Part shown: positions 1-5,914 of the stretch, in pieces
Position numbering within the stretch: position 1 is the first letter of the stretch
Layout: the number at the start of each line of letters is the position of its first letter
DNA from: Magnetovibrio sp.
GTDB lineage: Bacteria; Pseudomonadota; Alphaproteobacteria; Rhodospirillales; Magnetovibrionaceae
Length of the DNA: 6,075 bases
Direction: 5' to 3'
NCBI GenBank assembly: GCA_016763895.1
Contig: JAESSV010000239.1
Coordinates: 1 to 6,075, forward strand
Notes under the pieces: model-generated
Databases searched by the model: none
What the model saw: the letters and a program-made list of their open reading frames with translations, nothing else
What the model was told of the DNA's origin: nothing
Position numbers and translations under genes: made by a program

Positions 1-114
1 AATGGTGCCGTCTAAATAAAGACCCGCGCCGCCAAACATGCGTTTGGCTTGCACGGGGCCAATTGGTTCCAAAAGCTCGACAACGTAGCCTTGAAATTCA
101 GCGCTCACAGCCAT
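1..114 (-). CDS. TfoX N-terminal-domain protein, 5' part only (runs off left edge)
   Basis: Thirty-eight codons can be read from an ATG at 114-112 to the window edge, and the rest of the gene lies outside. The translation contains EFQGYVVELLEPIGPVQAK followed by RMFGGAGLYLDG. This matches the opening of TfoX N-terminal-domain proteins: an amphipathic helix with an 'L.P.GPV..KRMFGG.GLY.DG' pattern. TfoX/Sxy is a competence regulator in gammaproteobacteria, but small TfoX_N proteins are common in alphaproteobacteria, where their role is mostly unknown, so I assign no regulatory function. The start codon overlaps the stop of the upstream exporter gene by one base (TAATG), which suggests translational coupling and a shared transcript. 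No strong Shine-Dalgarno is visible, which also fits coupling. Family assignment is fairly secure; function is not. Confidence 0.8.
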   Translation of the reverse strand, partial: MAVSAEFQGYVVELLEPIGPVQAKRMFGGAGLYLDGTI

Positions 115-752
115 TACATCAAATTCTCATAAATCATAAGGACCGCTACGGTTATCATCAACACGCCCGTTAAATGGGTGATCCGTTTATAGGTGCGTTC
201 ATTTTTTAACCAACGGCGAACGGCCTCGGCGGAAAAGGCCAAGGGAGATTGCCAGACTGCGTTGATGATGATTAAGCTCAAAGACAAGGTCACCAGTTGC
301 AGCGTGACGTCGTCTCGGGTGTTGTCGATAAAATTTGGAAACAAGGCCAAAAACAACAACACAACTTTGGGGTTGAGCAAGTTACAGATGGTCGCATCCA
401 CAAAAGCCTTGGGCGCGGACACGGGCGGTTTTCCAGAAGCCCCCACGTGCAACAGGCCCTCTTTGCGAAAACCCTGAATGCCGATCCAGCCAATGTAAGC
501 CGCACCTGTCAGAGCCACCGCTTTGAACAATATGGGGGTCGAGGCAATTAAAAACGAGATGCCAAAAACCGCCAAAAGGGTATGACCGACCAAGCCAAAT
601 TGCACGCCGACCACGGTCGCCAGCCCGACATTGCGCCCAGAACTCAACGAATAGCGTAAAATAAGCAACGTATCAGGGCCGGGGGTCAAAACAATCGCAG
701 ACACGGTCAACAAAAACGCAGAATAAGTCGTGATATCAATGGGAAAGTACAT
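114..752 (-). CDS. LysE/RhtB-family amino-acid exporter
   Basis: A 212-residue inner-membrane protein of normal length for the LysE/RhtB superfamily, which exports amino acids or derivatives, probably by proton exchange. Family landmarks are visible: LTPGPDTLLILRYSLSSGR near residues 22-40, G-x-x-YIGWIGIQGFR near 84-96, and the NLLNPKVVLLFLALFPNF block near 124-141. About six hydrophobic segments can be placed (roughly 10-32, 42-70, 74-94, 120-140, 150-172 and 190-208). The ATG at 752 has an AAGGA Shine-Dalgarno 9 nt upstream (762-766). The gene follows the hydrolase gene by 47 nt and overlaps the TfoX-domain gene by one base, so the three probably form one operon. The substrate (homoserine, threonine, lysine, leucine or another) cannot be read from the sequence, so no RhtA/B/C or ArgO symbol is given. 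Confidence 0.9.
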   Translation of the reverse strand: MYFPIDITTYSAFLLTVSAIVLTPGPDTLLILRYSLSSGRNVGLATVVGVQFGLVGHTLLAVFGISFLIASTPILFKAVALTGAAYIGWIGIQGFRKEGLLHVGASGKPPVSAPKAFVDATICNLLNPKVVLLFLALFPNFIDNTRDDVTLQLVTLSLSLIIINAVWQSPLAFSAEAVRRWLKNERTYKRITHLTGVLMITVAVLMIYENLM

Positions 753-799
753 CAGGGGAAGTCCTTGGGGAGAAGTCTTGGCAGAAATTAGGCCAAAGC

Positions 800-1441
800 C
801 TAACGCGCGCGCACAAACGCGTCCAGAGCATTGATGGCTTCATCCCAGTTTTGCGGTTCGGTGCGCCCTGATTTTTTGCGCGGCTTAAACCCATGATCGC
901 CGTCTTCTAACCATGTTACCTCGACCGTTTTGGGCAGGGCCAAGGTGGGGATGTGGTCAAACCCGCCAAAGGTATCGCGGGTGCCTTGCAAAATCAGCGT
1001 GGGTGTTTTGATGTCCAACAAATGTGCCAATCGTCCTTCGGCCTTTTCAGGCTTTCCCGGGGGATAAAACGGATACCCCAAACACACCACCCCAGAAACG
1101 CGCCCCCCTTCATCTTCAAGCGTGCGCGCCATCATGGACGCAATGCGTCCGCCCATAGACTTGCCGCCAATGATCAGGTTTTCGGGCCCCAGATGCTCAA
1201 TCACCGCCCGCCACGTGTCCAACAAAACAGGCGCCCGGTTCGGCGGCCGCCTTTTGCCATCAAGGCGCCGCTGGGCCATATACGGAAATTCAAACCGCAC
1301 ACACCGATGCCCAAGTTCCGCCAATCTTTCGGCAAACGTTTCCATAAAAACACTATCCATCGCCGCCCCGGCACCGTGAGCCAAAACGATGGTGTATGGG
1401 CCGTTATCTGGGCCGTTGATGAGAAGGTCGGGGAGGGGCAT
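800..1441 (-). CDS. Alpha/beta-hydrolase of the KANL3/Tex30-like family
   Basis: A 213-residue cytoplasmic alpha/beta-hydrolase without signal peptide. An oxyanion-hole-type loop AHGAGAAMDS lies at residues 21-30. The nucleophile elbow GGKSMGG at 92-98 places the catalytic serine at Ser95. The strand LILQGTRDTFG supplies the likely acid Asp156, and DGDHGFKP supplies His183. The compact size, the GKSMGG elbow and the DxxHGFKP ending match the bacterial relatives of KANL3/Tex30 (predicted hydrolase, dienelactone-hydrolase-like). The substrate is unknown. The ATG at 1441 is the only sensible start because the first beta strand begins at residue 17. The 5' leader is about 50 nt, AT-rich, and has no clear Shine-Dalgarno. 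It is the first gene of a probable three-gene operon with the exporter and the TfoX-domain gene. Confidence 0.88.
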   Translation of the reverse strand: MPLPDLLINGPDNGPYTIVLAHGAGAAMDSVFMETFAERLAELGHRCVRFEFPYMAQRRLDGKRRPPNRAPVLLDTWRAVIEHLGPENLIIGGKSMGGRIASMMARTLEDEGGRVSGVVCLGYPFYPPGKPEKAEGRLAHLLDIKTPTLILQGTRDTFGGFDHIPTLALPKTVEVTWLEDGDHGFKPRKKSGRTEPQNWDEAINALDAFVRAR

Positions 1442-1498
1442 GAATAATAAAAACCAAATAAAGCTGCGTTAAAAAGACGTCCATTGCGAACGTTTGTA

Positions 1499-1527
1499 AT
1501 TATATAAGGAATGCTGGCAAGGGTGAA
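1499..1527 (-). promoter_or_regulatory. Sigma70-like promoter for the hydrolase-exporter-TfoX operon
   Basis: Read on the minus strand, a TTCACC -35 box (1527-1522) is followed after exactly 17 nt by a consensus TATAAT -10 box (1504-1499). Transcription would start near 1492 and leave a leader of about 50 nt before the ATG at 1441. This is the best promoter match I see in the intergenic region. It is a prediction from sequence only. Confidence 0.6.
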
Positions 1528-1561
1528 TAGTGAATGTATGAAAACAGGGCATCACGTTCTT

Positions 1562-1633
1562 TAAGCTTTTACCTTAAAAGATATGGCTATTCCCGACCGT
1601 TGTGCTCAACGGGTACGGTTTAAGGCAAGCTTA
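1562..1633. repeat. Nested inverted-repeat element (candidate structured RNA or DNA site)
   Basis: Within the 371-nt region between the divergent hydrolase and HEPN genes, two successive perfect 7-bp arms fold on each other. TAAGCTT (1562-1568) pairs with AAGCTTA (1627-1633), and CCTTAAA (1572-1578) pairs with TTTAAGG (1619-1625), separated by a 3/1 internal loop. Inside them CCGTTG (1597-1602) and CAACGG (1607-1612) form a 6-bp hairpin with a TGCT loop. This gives 20 base pairs in 72 nt. Because the arms are palindromic in both strands, strand cannot be decided. It has no T-tract like an intrinsic terminator. Function is unknown: an RNA leader, a protein-binding site, or a short mobile-element remnant are all possible. 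Confidence 0.5.
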
Positions 1634-1643
1634 GCACTTGAAA

Positions 1644-1662
1644 GTGGAAGTGATACTTCCAC
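1644..1662. repeat. Perfect 8-bp inverted repeat, operator-like
   Basis: GTGGAAGTgatACTTCCAC has two perfect 8-bp arms around a 3-nt centre. It lies about 150 nt upstream of the HEPN gene and 11 nt past the larger nested repeat. The size and short spacer suit a dimeric repressor's operator, or a tight hairpin if transcribed. No regulator gene lies in the window, so the role is inference. Confidence 0.45.
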
Positions 1663-1795
1663 ACGAACTATCATCTATAGTTATTTTAGAAATACGGTAG
1701 TTTTTACTGATCACTAGTCAGCCGAATTCTAGGACAGGTAGAAATAGTTGTATTTTTTATCCCGCTCATTCATTCTACACAGAGAGCAAAATAAA

Positions 1796-1810
1796 ATGAG
1801 TGAAGAGTAA
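1796..1810 (+). CDS. Four-codon leader minicistron (M-S-E-E-stop)
   Basis: ATG AGT GAA GAG TAA ends 2 nt before the ATG of the HEPN gene at 1813. It has its own purine-rich AGAGAG stretch upstream (1781-1786). Its GAAGAG codons also serve as the Shine-Dalgarno of the main gene. It could couple or dampen translation of the HEPN protein, or be a chance alternative start; both begin M-S-E. Whether it is translated is unknown. Confidence 0.3.
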   Translation: MSEE

Positions 1811-1812
1811 TT

Positions 1813-3432
1813 ATGTCTGAGACGAACGATCTAGTGACAGTTGTCCCCGAAAAACTTCAACAGCACGCCAATTTTCTTGGTGAGCCTTTACTTTCATACA
1901 TACTTAATTTGCCGGAGCAAGAGATCAAAGCTTTGATAAAAGAGGGTGGAGAAGTAGACGCAAAACGTCTTGTTTACATCGACCAACTTGATCAGGTTAT
2001 GGATCAAGTTAAGAAAAACCGCATCAATGATCAGGCTATCCATTTTGCTGATTACGCCTACCTTTCTAACTTGCAATTGGCTAATGAATCGTACCTCTTC
2101 AATGCGATCCGAAATGACTTATATGATAGTCCCGCACCTCAACAATTCGATGACCCTGTTCTTGAATGCTTTGCAGAGTTAGGCGCTGAGAGTTACCCAT
2201 ATTTTCTTCTTCCAAAAGATAATCGATTTTCGGAGCTTGACCTTTGTATCCCCTACTTTATTGGGACAAAAATTCTTTCTCGGACTGAAGACGCTATTTT
2301 ATTAGACCCCGATCTTTCAAATATTTTCCCTACGGTTGGTAGTAATGGAATGGAGACTGTTAGCAGGTATCATTCCTCAACAGGTCATGGTGGGTCTTTG
2401 CAACTTTGCACATTTCCATCAATGCTCTTGAAAAATGCTTATGGCTGGATGAGGTCACAAAACCTCAATAACCTTGATGCATATATTTCCGCAATATCTG
2501 ATGTGCTAGATATGTTACGACAAGCAGCGCGGGGCGAGGCCGTAAAAATTCCAATAATATATTGTTTTGAAGGCATTAGATTACCCGAAGGAACAAAAAT
2601 AAATGCCTTTAACGGCATCATATCTAACCTTTCAAATGGAATTTTGGACATACTCCCGCAACACGGTCATCCAACGAGTCACAATTCCGATGGGGTTATG
2701 GGGTTTGTATTTGTCAGTGAGATTGAATTTCGATTGCACATAACGCAGCCGGGCGACAGTGCACACGATCTAGGCGACCTATGGCCCATCAAAATGATTG
2801 ATTTGAATGCCTTACACCAAATCACTGAAAAAATATCTCTTTCTATAGCTCTGGCAATTGGTCCAGATGCACCCGCTGCAGCATCGGTAATTTCAACATA
2901 CATCTCTGATCCGCTGAATGGGGGGCATTCCAGTAGTTGTATCCGAATGATGCAAACTGCTACTAACCCAATAACGGCCACTGTTGACGACTGTCAACGA
3001 ATTCAAGAATGGTGCAAATTTGTTGAAAATGCTGATGATCAAAAAATTGACATGGCTAATCGAAGATTTCTTTCCGCAGTAACCAAACGAGATGACCCTA
3101 TAGACGGCTTTGTCGACTCAATCATAGCAATGGAAAATCTATTTGGCGAAAGAACCGCGATCGCTCTGAGTGTTGCTGCTTCAGTTTCAAAGTTAGTGGA
3201 AACAGATGCCGAGCGGAGAAAGGAGGTCTTTGAAGAAGTTAAAAAACTCTACTCTAGGAGAAGTGACATAATTCACGGGAAGAAACAAGCGCCGTCACAT
3301 GAAGATGCCGTTATATTTCGGGATAAATCTTTAGGTTTTGTCGCTGAATGTCTTCGTCGACTTTACCGTGACGATGTTGAGCTTCTGCAACTTAGCGCAA
3401 ATGATCGAGCCAAAGCCATCATTTTAAATTAA
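1813..3432 (+). CDS. Solitary HEPN-domain protein (Apea-like C-terminal HEPN), unknown N-terminal region
   Basis: A 539-residue soluble protein with no signal peptide or membrane segment. The C-terminal third looks like an Apea-like HEPN domain: RRFLSAVTKRDDPIDGFVDSIIAMENLFG (about 417-445), a helix over 450-463, then EVKKLYSRRSDIIHGK (475-490). The latter carries R483-x4-H488, the motif used for RNA cleavage in many HEPN nucleases. The N-terminal 400 residues contain a helical start and a beta-rich middle (about 245-315) that I do not recognise. Related HEPN proteins include phage-defence and toxin nucleases, so an RNase or defence role is plausible but inferred. The start at 1813 has GAAGAG 5 nt upstream. 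One sampled 60-nt line of the gene is 42% GC, against 60% for one in the fumarase gene, suggesting acquisition by transfer. It has no partner gene on its strand and converges on the fumarase gene. Confidence 0.82.
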   Translation: MSETNDLVTVVPEKLQQHANFLGEPLLSYILNLPEQEIKALIKEGGEVDAKRLVYIDQLDQVMDQVKKNRINDQAIHFADYAYLSNLQLANESYLFNAIRNDLYDSPAPQQFDDPVLECFAELGAESYPYFLLPKDNRFSELDLCIPYFIGTKILSRTEDAILLDPDLSNIFPTVGSNGMETVSRYHSSTGHGGSLQLCTFPSMLLKNAYGWMRSQNLNNLDAYISAISDVLDMLRQAARGEAVKIPIIYCFEGIRLPEGTKINAFNGIISNLSNGILDILPQHGHPTSHNSDGVMGFVFVSEIEFRLHITQPGDSAHDLGDLWPIKMIDLNALHQITEKISLSIALAIGPDAPAAASVISTYISDPLNGGHSSSCIRMMQTATNPITATVDDCQRIQEWCKFVENADDQKIDMANRRFLSAVTKRDDPIDGFVDSIIAMENLFGERTAIALSVAASVSKLVETDAERRKEVFEEVKKLYSRRSDIIHGKKQAPSHEDAVIFRDKSLGFVAECLRRLYRDDVELLQLSANDRAKAIILN

Positions 3433-3490
3433 TGGCAGTTTAAGAAGCAATTATTGCAGAATAAGTATTAATGATATGTCTCATTGTAAA

Positions 3491-3505
3491 GGCCCGTTTC
3501 GGGTC
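3491..3505. terminator. Small GC-rich hairpin in the convergent gap
   Basis: GGCCCGtttCGGGTC folds into 6 bp (one G-T pair) with a 3-nt loop, 58 nt after the HEPN stop. On the minus strand it is followed by TTTACAATG, a weak T run, and on the plus strand by no T run. It may act as a terminator for either convergent gene, but the evidence is only the stem. Confidence 0.3.
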
Positions 3506-3530
3506 ACAAGCGTAAATGACGACAAACCAG

Positions 3531-3553
3531 AACCGCCGTCTTACCGGGCGGTT
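3531..3553 (-). terminator. Candidate terminator of the fumarate hydratase transcript
   Basis: AACCGCC (3531-3537) and GGCGGTT (3547-3553) make a perfect 7-bp stem with a 9-nt loop, ending 19 nt after the fumarase stop codon. On the minus strand it is followed by CTGGTTTGTC, a poor T-tract, so termination may be inefficient or Rho-assisted. Position favours the fumarase transcript. Confidence 0.4.
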
Positions 3554-3572
3554 AAAGACATCTCAAACGCTC

Positions 3573-5219
3573 TTAAATCTTAAACTCGGCAAAAAAGTCG
3601 TTGCCTTTGTCGTCGACGATGATAAACGCGGGGAAGTTTTTGATTTCTATTTTCCAGATGGCTTCCATGCCCAATTCTTCGTATTCGACGCATTCCATGT
3701 GGGTGATTGAGCTTTGGGTGAGTTGGGCGGCGGCTCCGCCGATGGAGCCTAGATAAGAGCCGCCGTGTTTTTGACAGGCTCTTGTGACGGCTTTGGATCG
3801 GTTGCCTTTGGCGAGCATGATCATGGACCCGCCTGCGGCCTGAAATTCATCCACGTAACCGTCCATGCGTCCCGCCGTGGTGGGGCCAAACGATCCGGCG
3901 GCATAGCCTTTGGGTGTTTTGGCGGGGCCGGCGTAATAGACCGGGTGGTTTTTGAAATAATCGGGCAATGGCTCGCCCGCATCCAGGCGTTCTTTGAGCT
4001 TGGCATGGGCCAAATCGCGGGCCACGATCAAGGTTCCGGACAGGCTTAAGCGAGTCTTGACGGGGTATTTGGACAATTGTTTACAGATCACGTCCATGGG
4101 TTGGGAAATATCGACTTCGACCACTTCACCGGACAACGTGCTTTCATCAATGTCGGGCATATGTTTTGCCGGGTCTGTTTCTAGGCGTTCGATAAACACG
4201 CCCTTGGTGGTGATTTTGGCTTTGACCTGACGATCCGCCGAACACGATACGCCGACCCCCACCGGAACCGAGGCTCCGTGGCGGGGCAAGCGAATAACCC
4301 GCACATCGTGACAGAAATATTTGCCGCCAAATTGCGCGCCAATGCCAAATTTTTGGGTCATGGCAAGGACTTGAGCTTCCATGTCCAGATCGCGAAAGGC
4401 ATGGGCCGATTTATCGCCACACGTTGGCAGGTTATCTAAATCATGGGTGGACGCCATTTTCACGGTCTTCAAATTCATTTCGGCGGACAAGCCGCCAATG
4501 ACGATGGCCAAGTGATAGGGCGGGCAAGCGGACGTGCCCAGATTGATCAGTTCTTCGCGCAAGAAGGCTTCCATGGATTTCGGATTCAACAGTGCGGCTG
4601 TTTTTTGAAACAAAAAGGTCTTGTTGGCTGACCCGCCACCCTTGGCAATAAATAACAGTTTGTACGCATTGCCCGCCACGGCGGCGATGTCGATTTGAGC
4701 CGGCAGGTTGGTGCCGGTGCCAACTTCTTCGAACATGCTGAGCGGGGCCAGTTGGCTGTAACGGAGATTGTTTGTGGTATAAGCTTCAAGCACGCCTTGG
4801 CTGAAGGCTTCTCCGTCTTGCCCGCCGGTCCACACGTTTTCGCCTTTTTTACCGACAATGATGGCGGTGCCGGTATCTTGGCACATGGGCAACACGCCGC
4901 CCGCCGCAATGTTGGCATTCTTTAACAATTCCATGGCGACGAAACGATCATTGGCCGAGGCTTCTGGATCGTCTAAAATTGCGCGGACCTGAGCCAGGTG
5001 TGCGGGGCGCAAAAAATGGGCAATGTCGCGAAAAGCCCGGTTGGCCAGTTGCGTAAGGCCTGGGGGATCAATGTCTAATATGGTGCGGCCTAAGACGTCA
5101 TGGGTGGTGACCCAATCGCCGTCTAAGCGTTCATATTCGGTGGTGTCTTCGCTTAGGGGGAACATGTCTTGGAAGGTATTTGAGTCTTGGAATGTATTTG
5201 GGAAAATGGGATTGCTCAT
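3573..5219 (-). CDS. Class I (iron-sulfur) fumarate hydratase
   Basis: A 548-residue cytosolic enzyme for the reversible hydration of fumarate to (S)-malate in the TCA cycle, of the oxygen-sensitive [4Fe-4S] FumA/FumB type and the same length as E. coli FumA. The expected cluster ligands are present: Cys113 in MCQDTGT, Cys232 in SACPPYH and Cys326 in GVSCSADR. Their spacing (119 and 94 residues) equals that of the Leishmania class I enzyme as I recall it. The recalled active-site residues also align at a constant offset of 20: Asp115, Arg153, His314, Arg401, Thr447, Arg451 and Lys471. C-terminal hallmarks are KGNRS, GSIGG and [25 protein letters not shown]. The ATG at 5219 has AAAGGGG about 7 nt upstream. 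Odd feature: an in-frame 18-nt duplication gives [11 protein letters not shown] at residues 8-18. It lies 39 nt after sspB and probably shares its transcript. I leave the symbol empty because fumA versus fumB cannot be decided. Confidence 0.96.
   Translation of the reverse strand: MSNPIFPNTFQDSNTFQDMFPLSEDTTEYERLDGDWVTTHDVLGRTILDIDPPGLTQLANRAFRDIAHFLRPAHLAQVRAILDDPEASANDRFVAMELLKNANIAAGGVLPMCQDTGTAIIVGKKGENVWTGGQDGEAFSQGVLEAYTTNNLRYSQLAPLSMFEEVGTGTNLPAQIDIAAVAGNAYKLLFIAKGGGSANKTFLFQKTAALLNPKSMEAFLREELINLGTSACPPYHLAIVIGGLSAEMNLKTVKMASTHDLDNLPTCGDKSAHAFRDLDMEAQVLAMTQKFGIGAQFGGKYFCHDVRVIRLPRHGASVPVGVGVSCSADRQVKAKITTKGVFIERLETDPAKHMPDIDESTLSGEVVEVDISQPMDVICKQLSKYPVKTRLSLSGTLIVARDLAHAKLKERLDAGEPLPDYFKNHPVYYAGPAKTPKGYAAGSFGPTTAGRMDGYVDEFQAAGGSMIMLAKGNRSKAVTRACQKHGGSYLGSIGGAAAQLTQSSITHMECVEYEELGMEAIWKIEIKNFPAFIIVDDKGNDFFAEFKI
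5166..5200 (-). repeat. In-frame tandem duplication at the fumarase N-terminus
   Basis: Two 17-nt copies (5166-5182 and 5184-5200) sit at an 18-nt period and differ at one base. They encode NTFQDS then NTFQDM. The duplication lengthens a poorly conserved N-terminal tail before the conserved EYERL segment, so it is unlikely to affect catalysis. Confidence 0.85.
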
Positions 5220-5258
5220 CGAGAGGCCCCTTTATGAAGATCAGGTGTTTCTGATGCG

Positions 5259-5819
5259 TTATTTTTTACGAAACGCATCAAGGGCAATGACTTCGCCGGA
5301 TTTTTTATCGTCATCCCCGGAGTCCCCGGATTTTTTGTCTTTGTCTTTGGCGGCTTGATTCGCGCTGTCGACGGGGAATTCAAATGTTTCGAGTTCCGTT
5401 TCGGGGAATTCAGCAAGATCAAGGATATCGCCCTCAAATTCTTCATCTTCATCTTCATCCATAGACATCATTTTAAGTTGCAACGCAAAATTGACCGAAG
5501 GGTCCGCAAACGAAACAACCGATGTATAAGGCACGATCAGGCGTACTTTGACACCGCCAAAGCTTAATGAAACGGAAAAGTGATCTTTTTCAACATTTAA
5601 TTCATCAAACTGGTGCTGCAAGACGATGGTCATTTCGATGGGGTGTTGCGCCCGGATATGAGCCGGTATATGCACGCCTTCGTCTTGAGTTAAAAAGGAA
5701 ATATAGAAATGGTGCTCCCCAGAAAGGCCATGGGTATTTACGTGGGATAACGTTTTGTGAATAACGCTGCGCAGCGCTTCTTCTACCCAAAGGTCATACC
5801 GGATCGTGTCGTCTGTCAT
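5259..5819 (-). CDS. sspB: SspB-family (alpha-type) ClpXP adaptor protein
   Basis: A 186-residue cytoplasmic adaptor that binds ssrA-tagged polypeptides and delivers them to the ClpXP protease. The folded core spans about residues 1-118, with family motifs HHFYISFLT (36-44), HPIEMTIVLQHQFDEL (59-74), FSVSLSFGG (81-89), RLIVPYTSVVSFADPSVNFALQL (93-115). An acidic linker follows (120-147, including a (GATGAA)3 run), then a Lys/Asp/Ser/Gly linker with a duplicated DKKSG element (161-175). The C-terminal EVIALDAFRKK resembles the ClpX-binding tail of Caulobacter SspB, so the tether is intact. The ATG at 5819 has only a weak purine-rich Shine-Dalgarno. The gene lies downstream of the ssrA coding piece on the same strand, and 39 nt upstream of fumarate hydratase. 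No convincing promoter is seen between ssrA and sspB, so read-through is possible. Confidence 0.93.
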   Translation of the reverse strand: MTDDTIRYDLWVEEALRSVIHKTLSHVNTHGLSGEHHFYISFLTQDEGVHIPAHIRAQHPIEMTIVLQHQFDELNVEKDHFSVSLSFGGVKVRLIVPYTSVVSFADPSVNFALQLKMMSMDEDEDEEFEGDILDLAEFPETELETFEFPVDSANQAAKDKDKKSGDSGDDDKKSGEVIALDAFRKK

Positions 5820-5851
5820 AAGGTCTTGTTCTTTCTTAAAAGCTTAGCTTG

Positions 5852-5910
5852 TTCAAACTTCTGGTGTGTTCGAATTTCTGGCGTGTTTAAATTTTTGGCA
5901 TGTTCAAATT
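5852..5910. repeat. 17-bp tandem repeat, three units plus a partial fourth
   Basis: Three adjacent units lie at 5852-5868 (TTCAAACTTCTGGTGTG), 5869-5885 (TTCGAATTTCTGGCGTG) and 5886-5902 (TTTAAATTTTTGGCATG), followed by a partial unit TTCAAATT (5903-5910). All differences between the full units are transitions, so the purine/pyrimidine pattern is identical in each. A degenerate unit may precede them at 5835-5851. The array sits between the 3' end of ssrA and the sspB start. Function is unknown: protein-binding array, transcript spacer, or neutral duplication. Confidence 0.85.
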
Positions 5911-5914
5911 AAAG

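Noticed and set aside
953..1447. 164-codon plus-strand open frame opposite the hydrolase gene
   Set aside because: It is the antisense shadow of a well-supported alpha/beta-hydrolase, is rich in Arg/Pro/His, and shows no family motif.
1748..1778. TTGTAT and TTCTAC as a promoter for the HEPN gene
   Set aside because: Spacing of 19 nt and weak hexamers make it no better than chance in this AT-rich stretch.
1442..1812. Search for direct repeats or integrase sites flanking the HEPN gene as insertion boundaries
   Set aside because: I compared this spacer with 3433-3572 by eye and found no convincing matching repeats, so the mobile-element boundary remains unsupported.
3447..3457. GCAATTATTGC palindrome after the HEPN stop
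   Set aside because: A one-base centre cannot form a hairpin loop, and there is no T-tract, so I do not call it a terminator.
3516..3710. 64-codon plus-strand open frame across the fumarase terminator
   Set aside because: Most of it is antisense to the conserved fumarase C-terminus, and it spans the 3531-3553 stem; there is no Shine-Dalgarno or recognisable motif.
4586..4918. 110-codon minus-strand frame inside the fumarase gene
   Set aside because: It is an out-of-frame shadow in the same strand as a continuous, fully conserved class I fumarase.
5866..5885. TTCGAA followed by ACACACCA on the minus strand, resembling a tRNA T-loop and CCA end
   Set aside because: It lies within the 17-bp tandem repeat, has no T-stem, and the distance to the CCA is wrong for an acceptor arm, so it is not the tmRNA 3' end.
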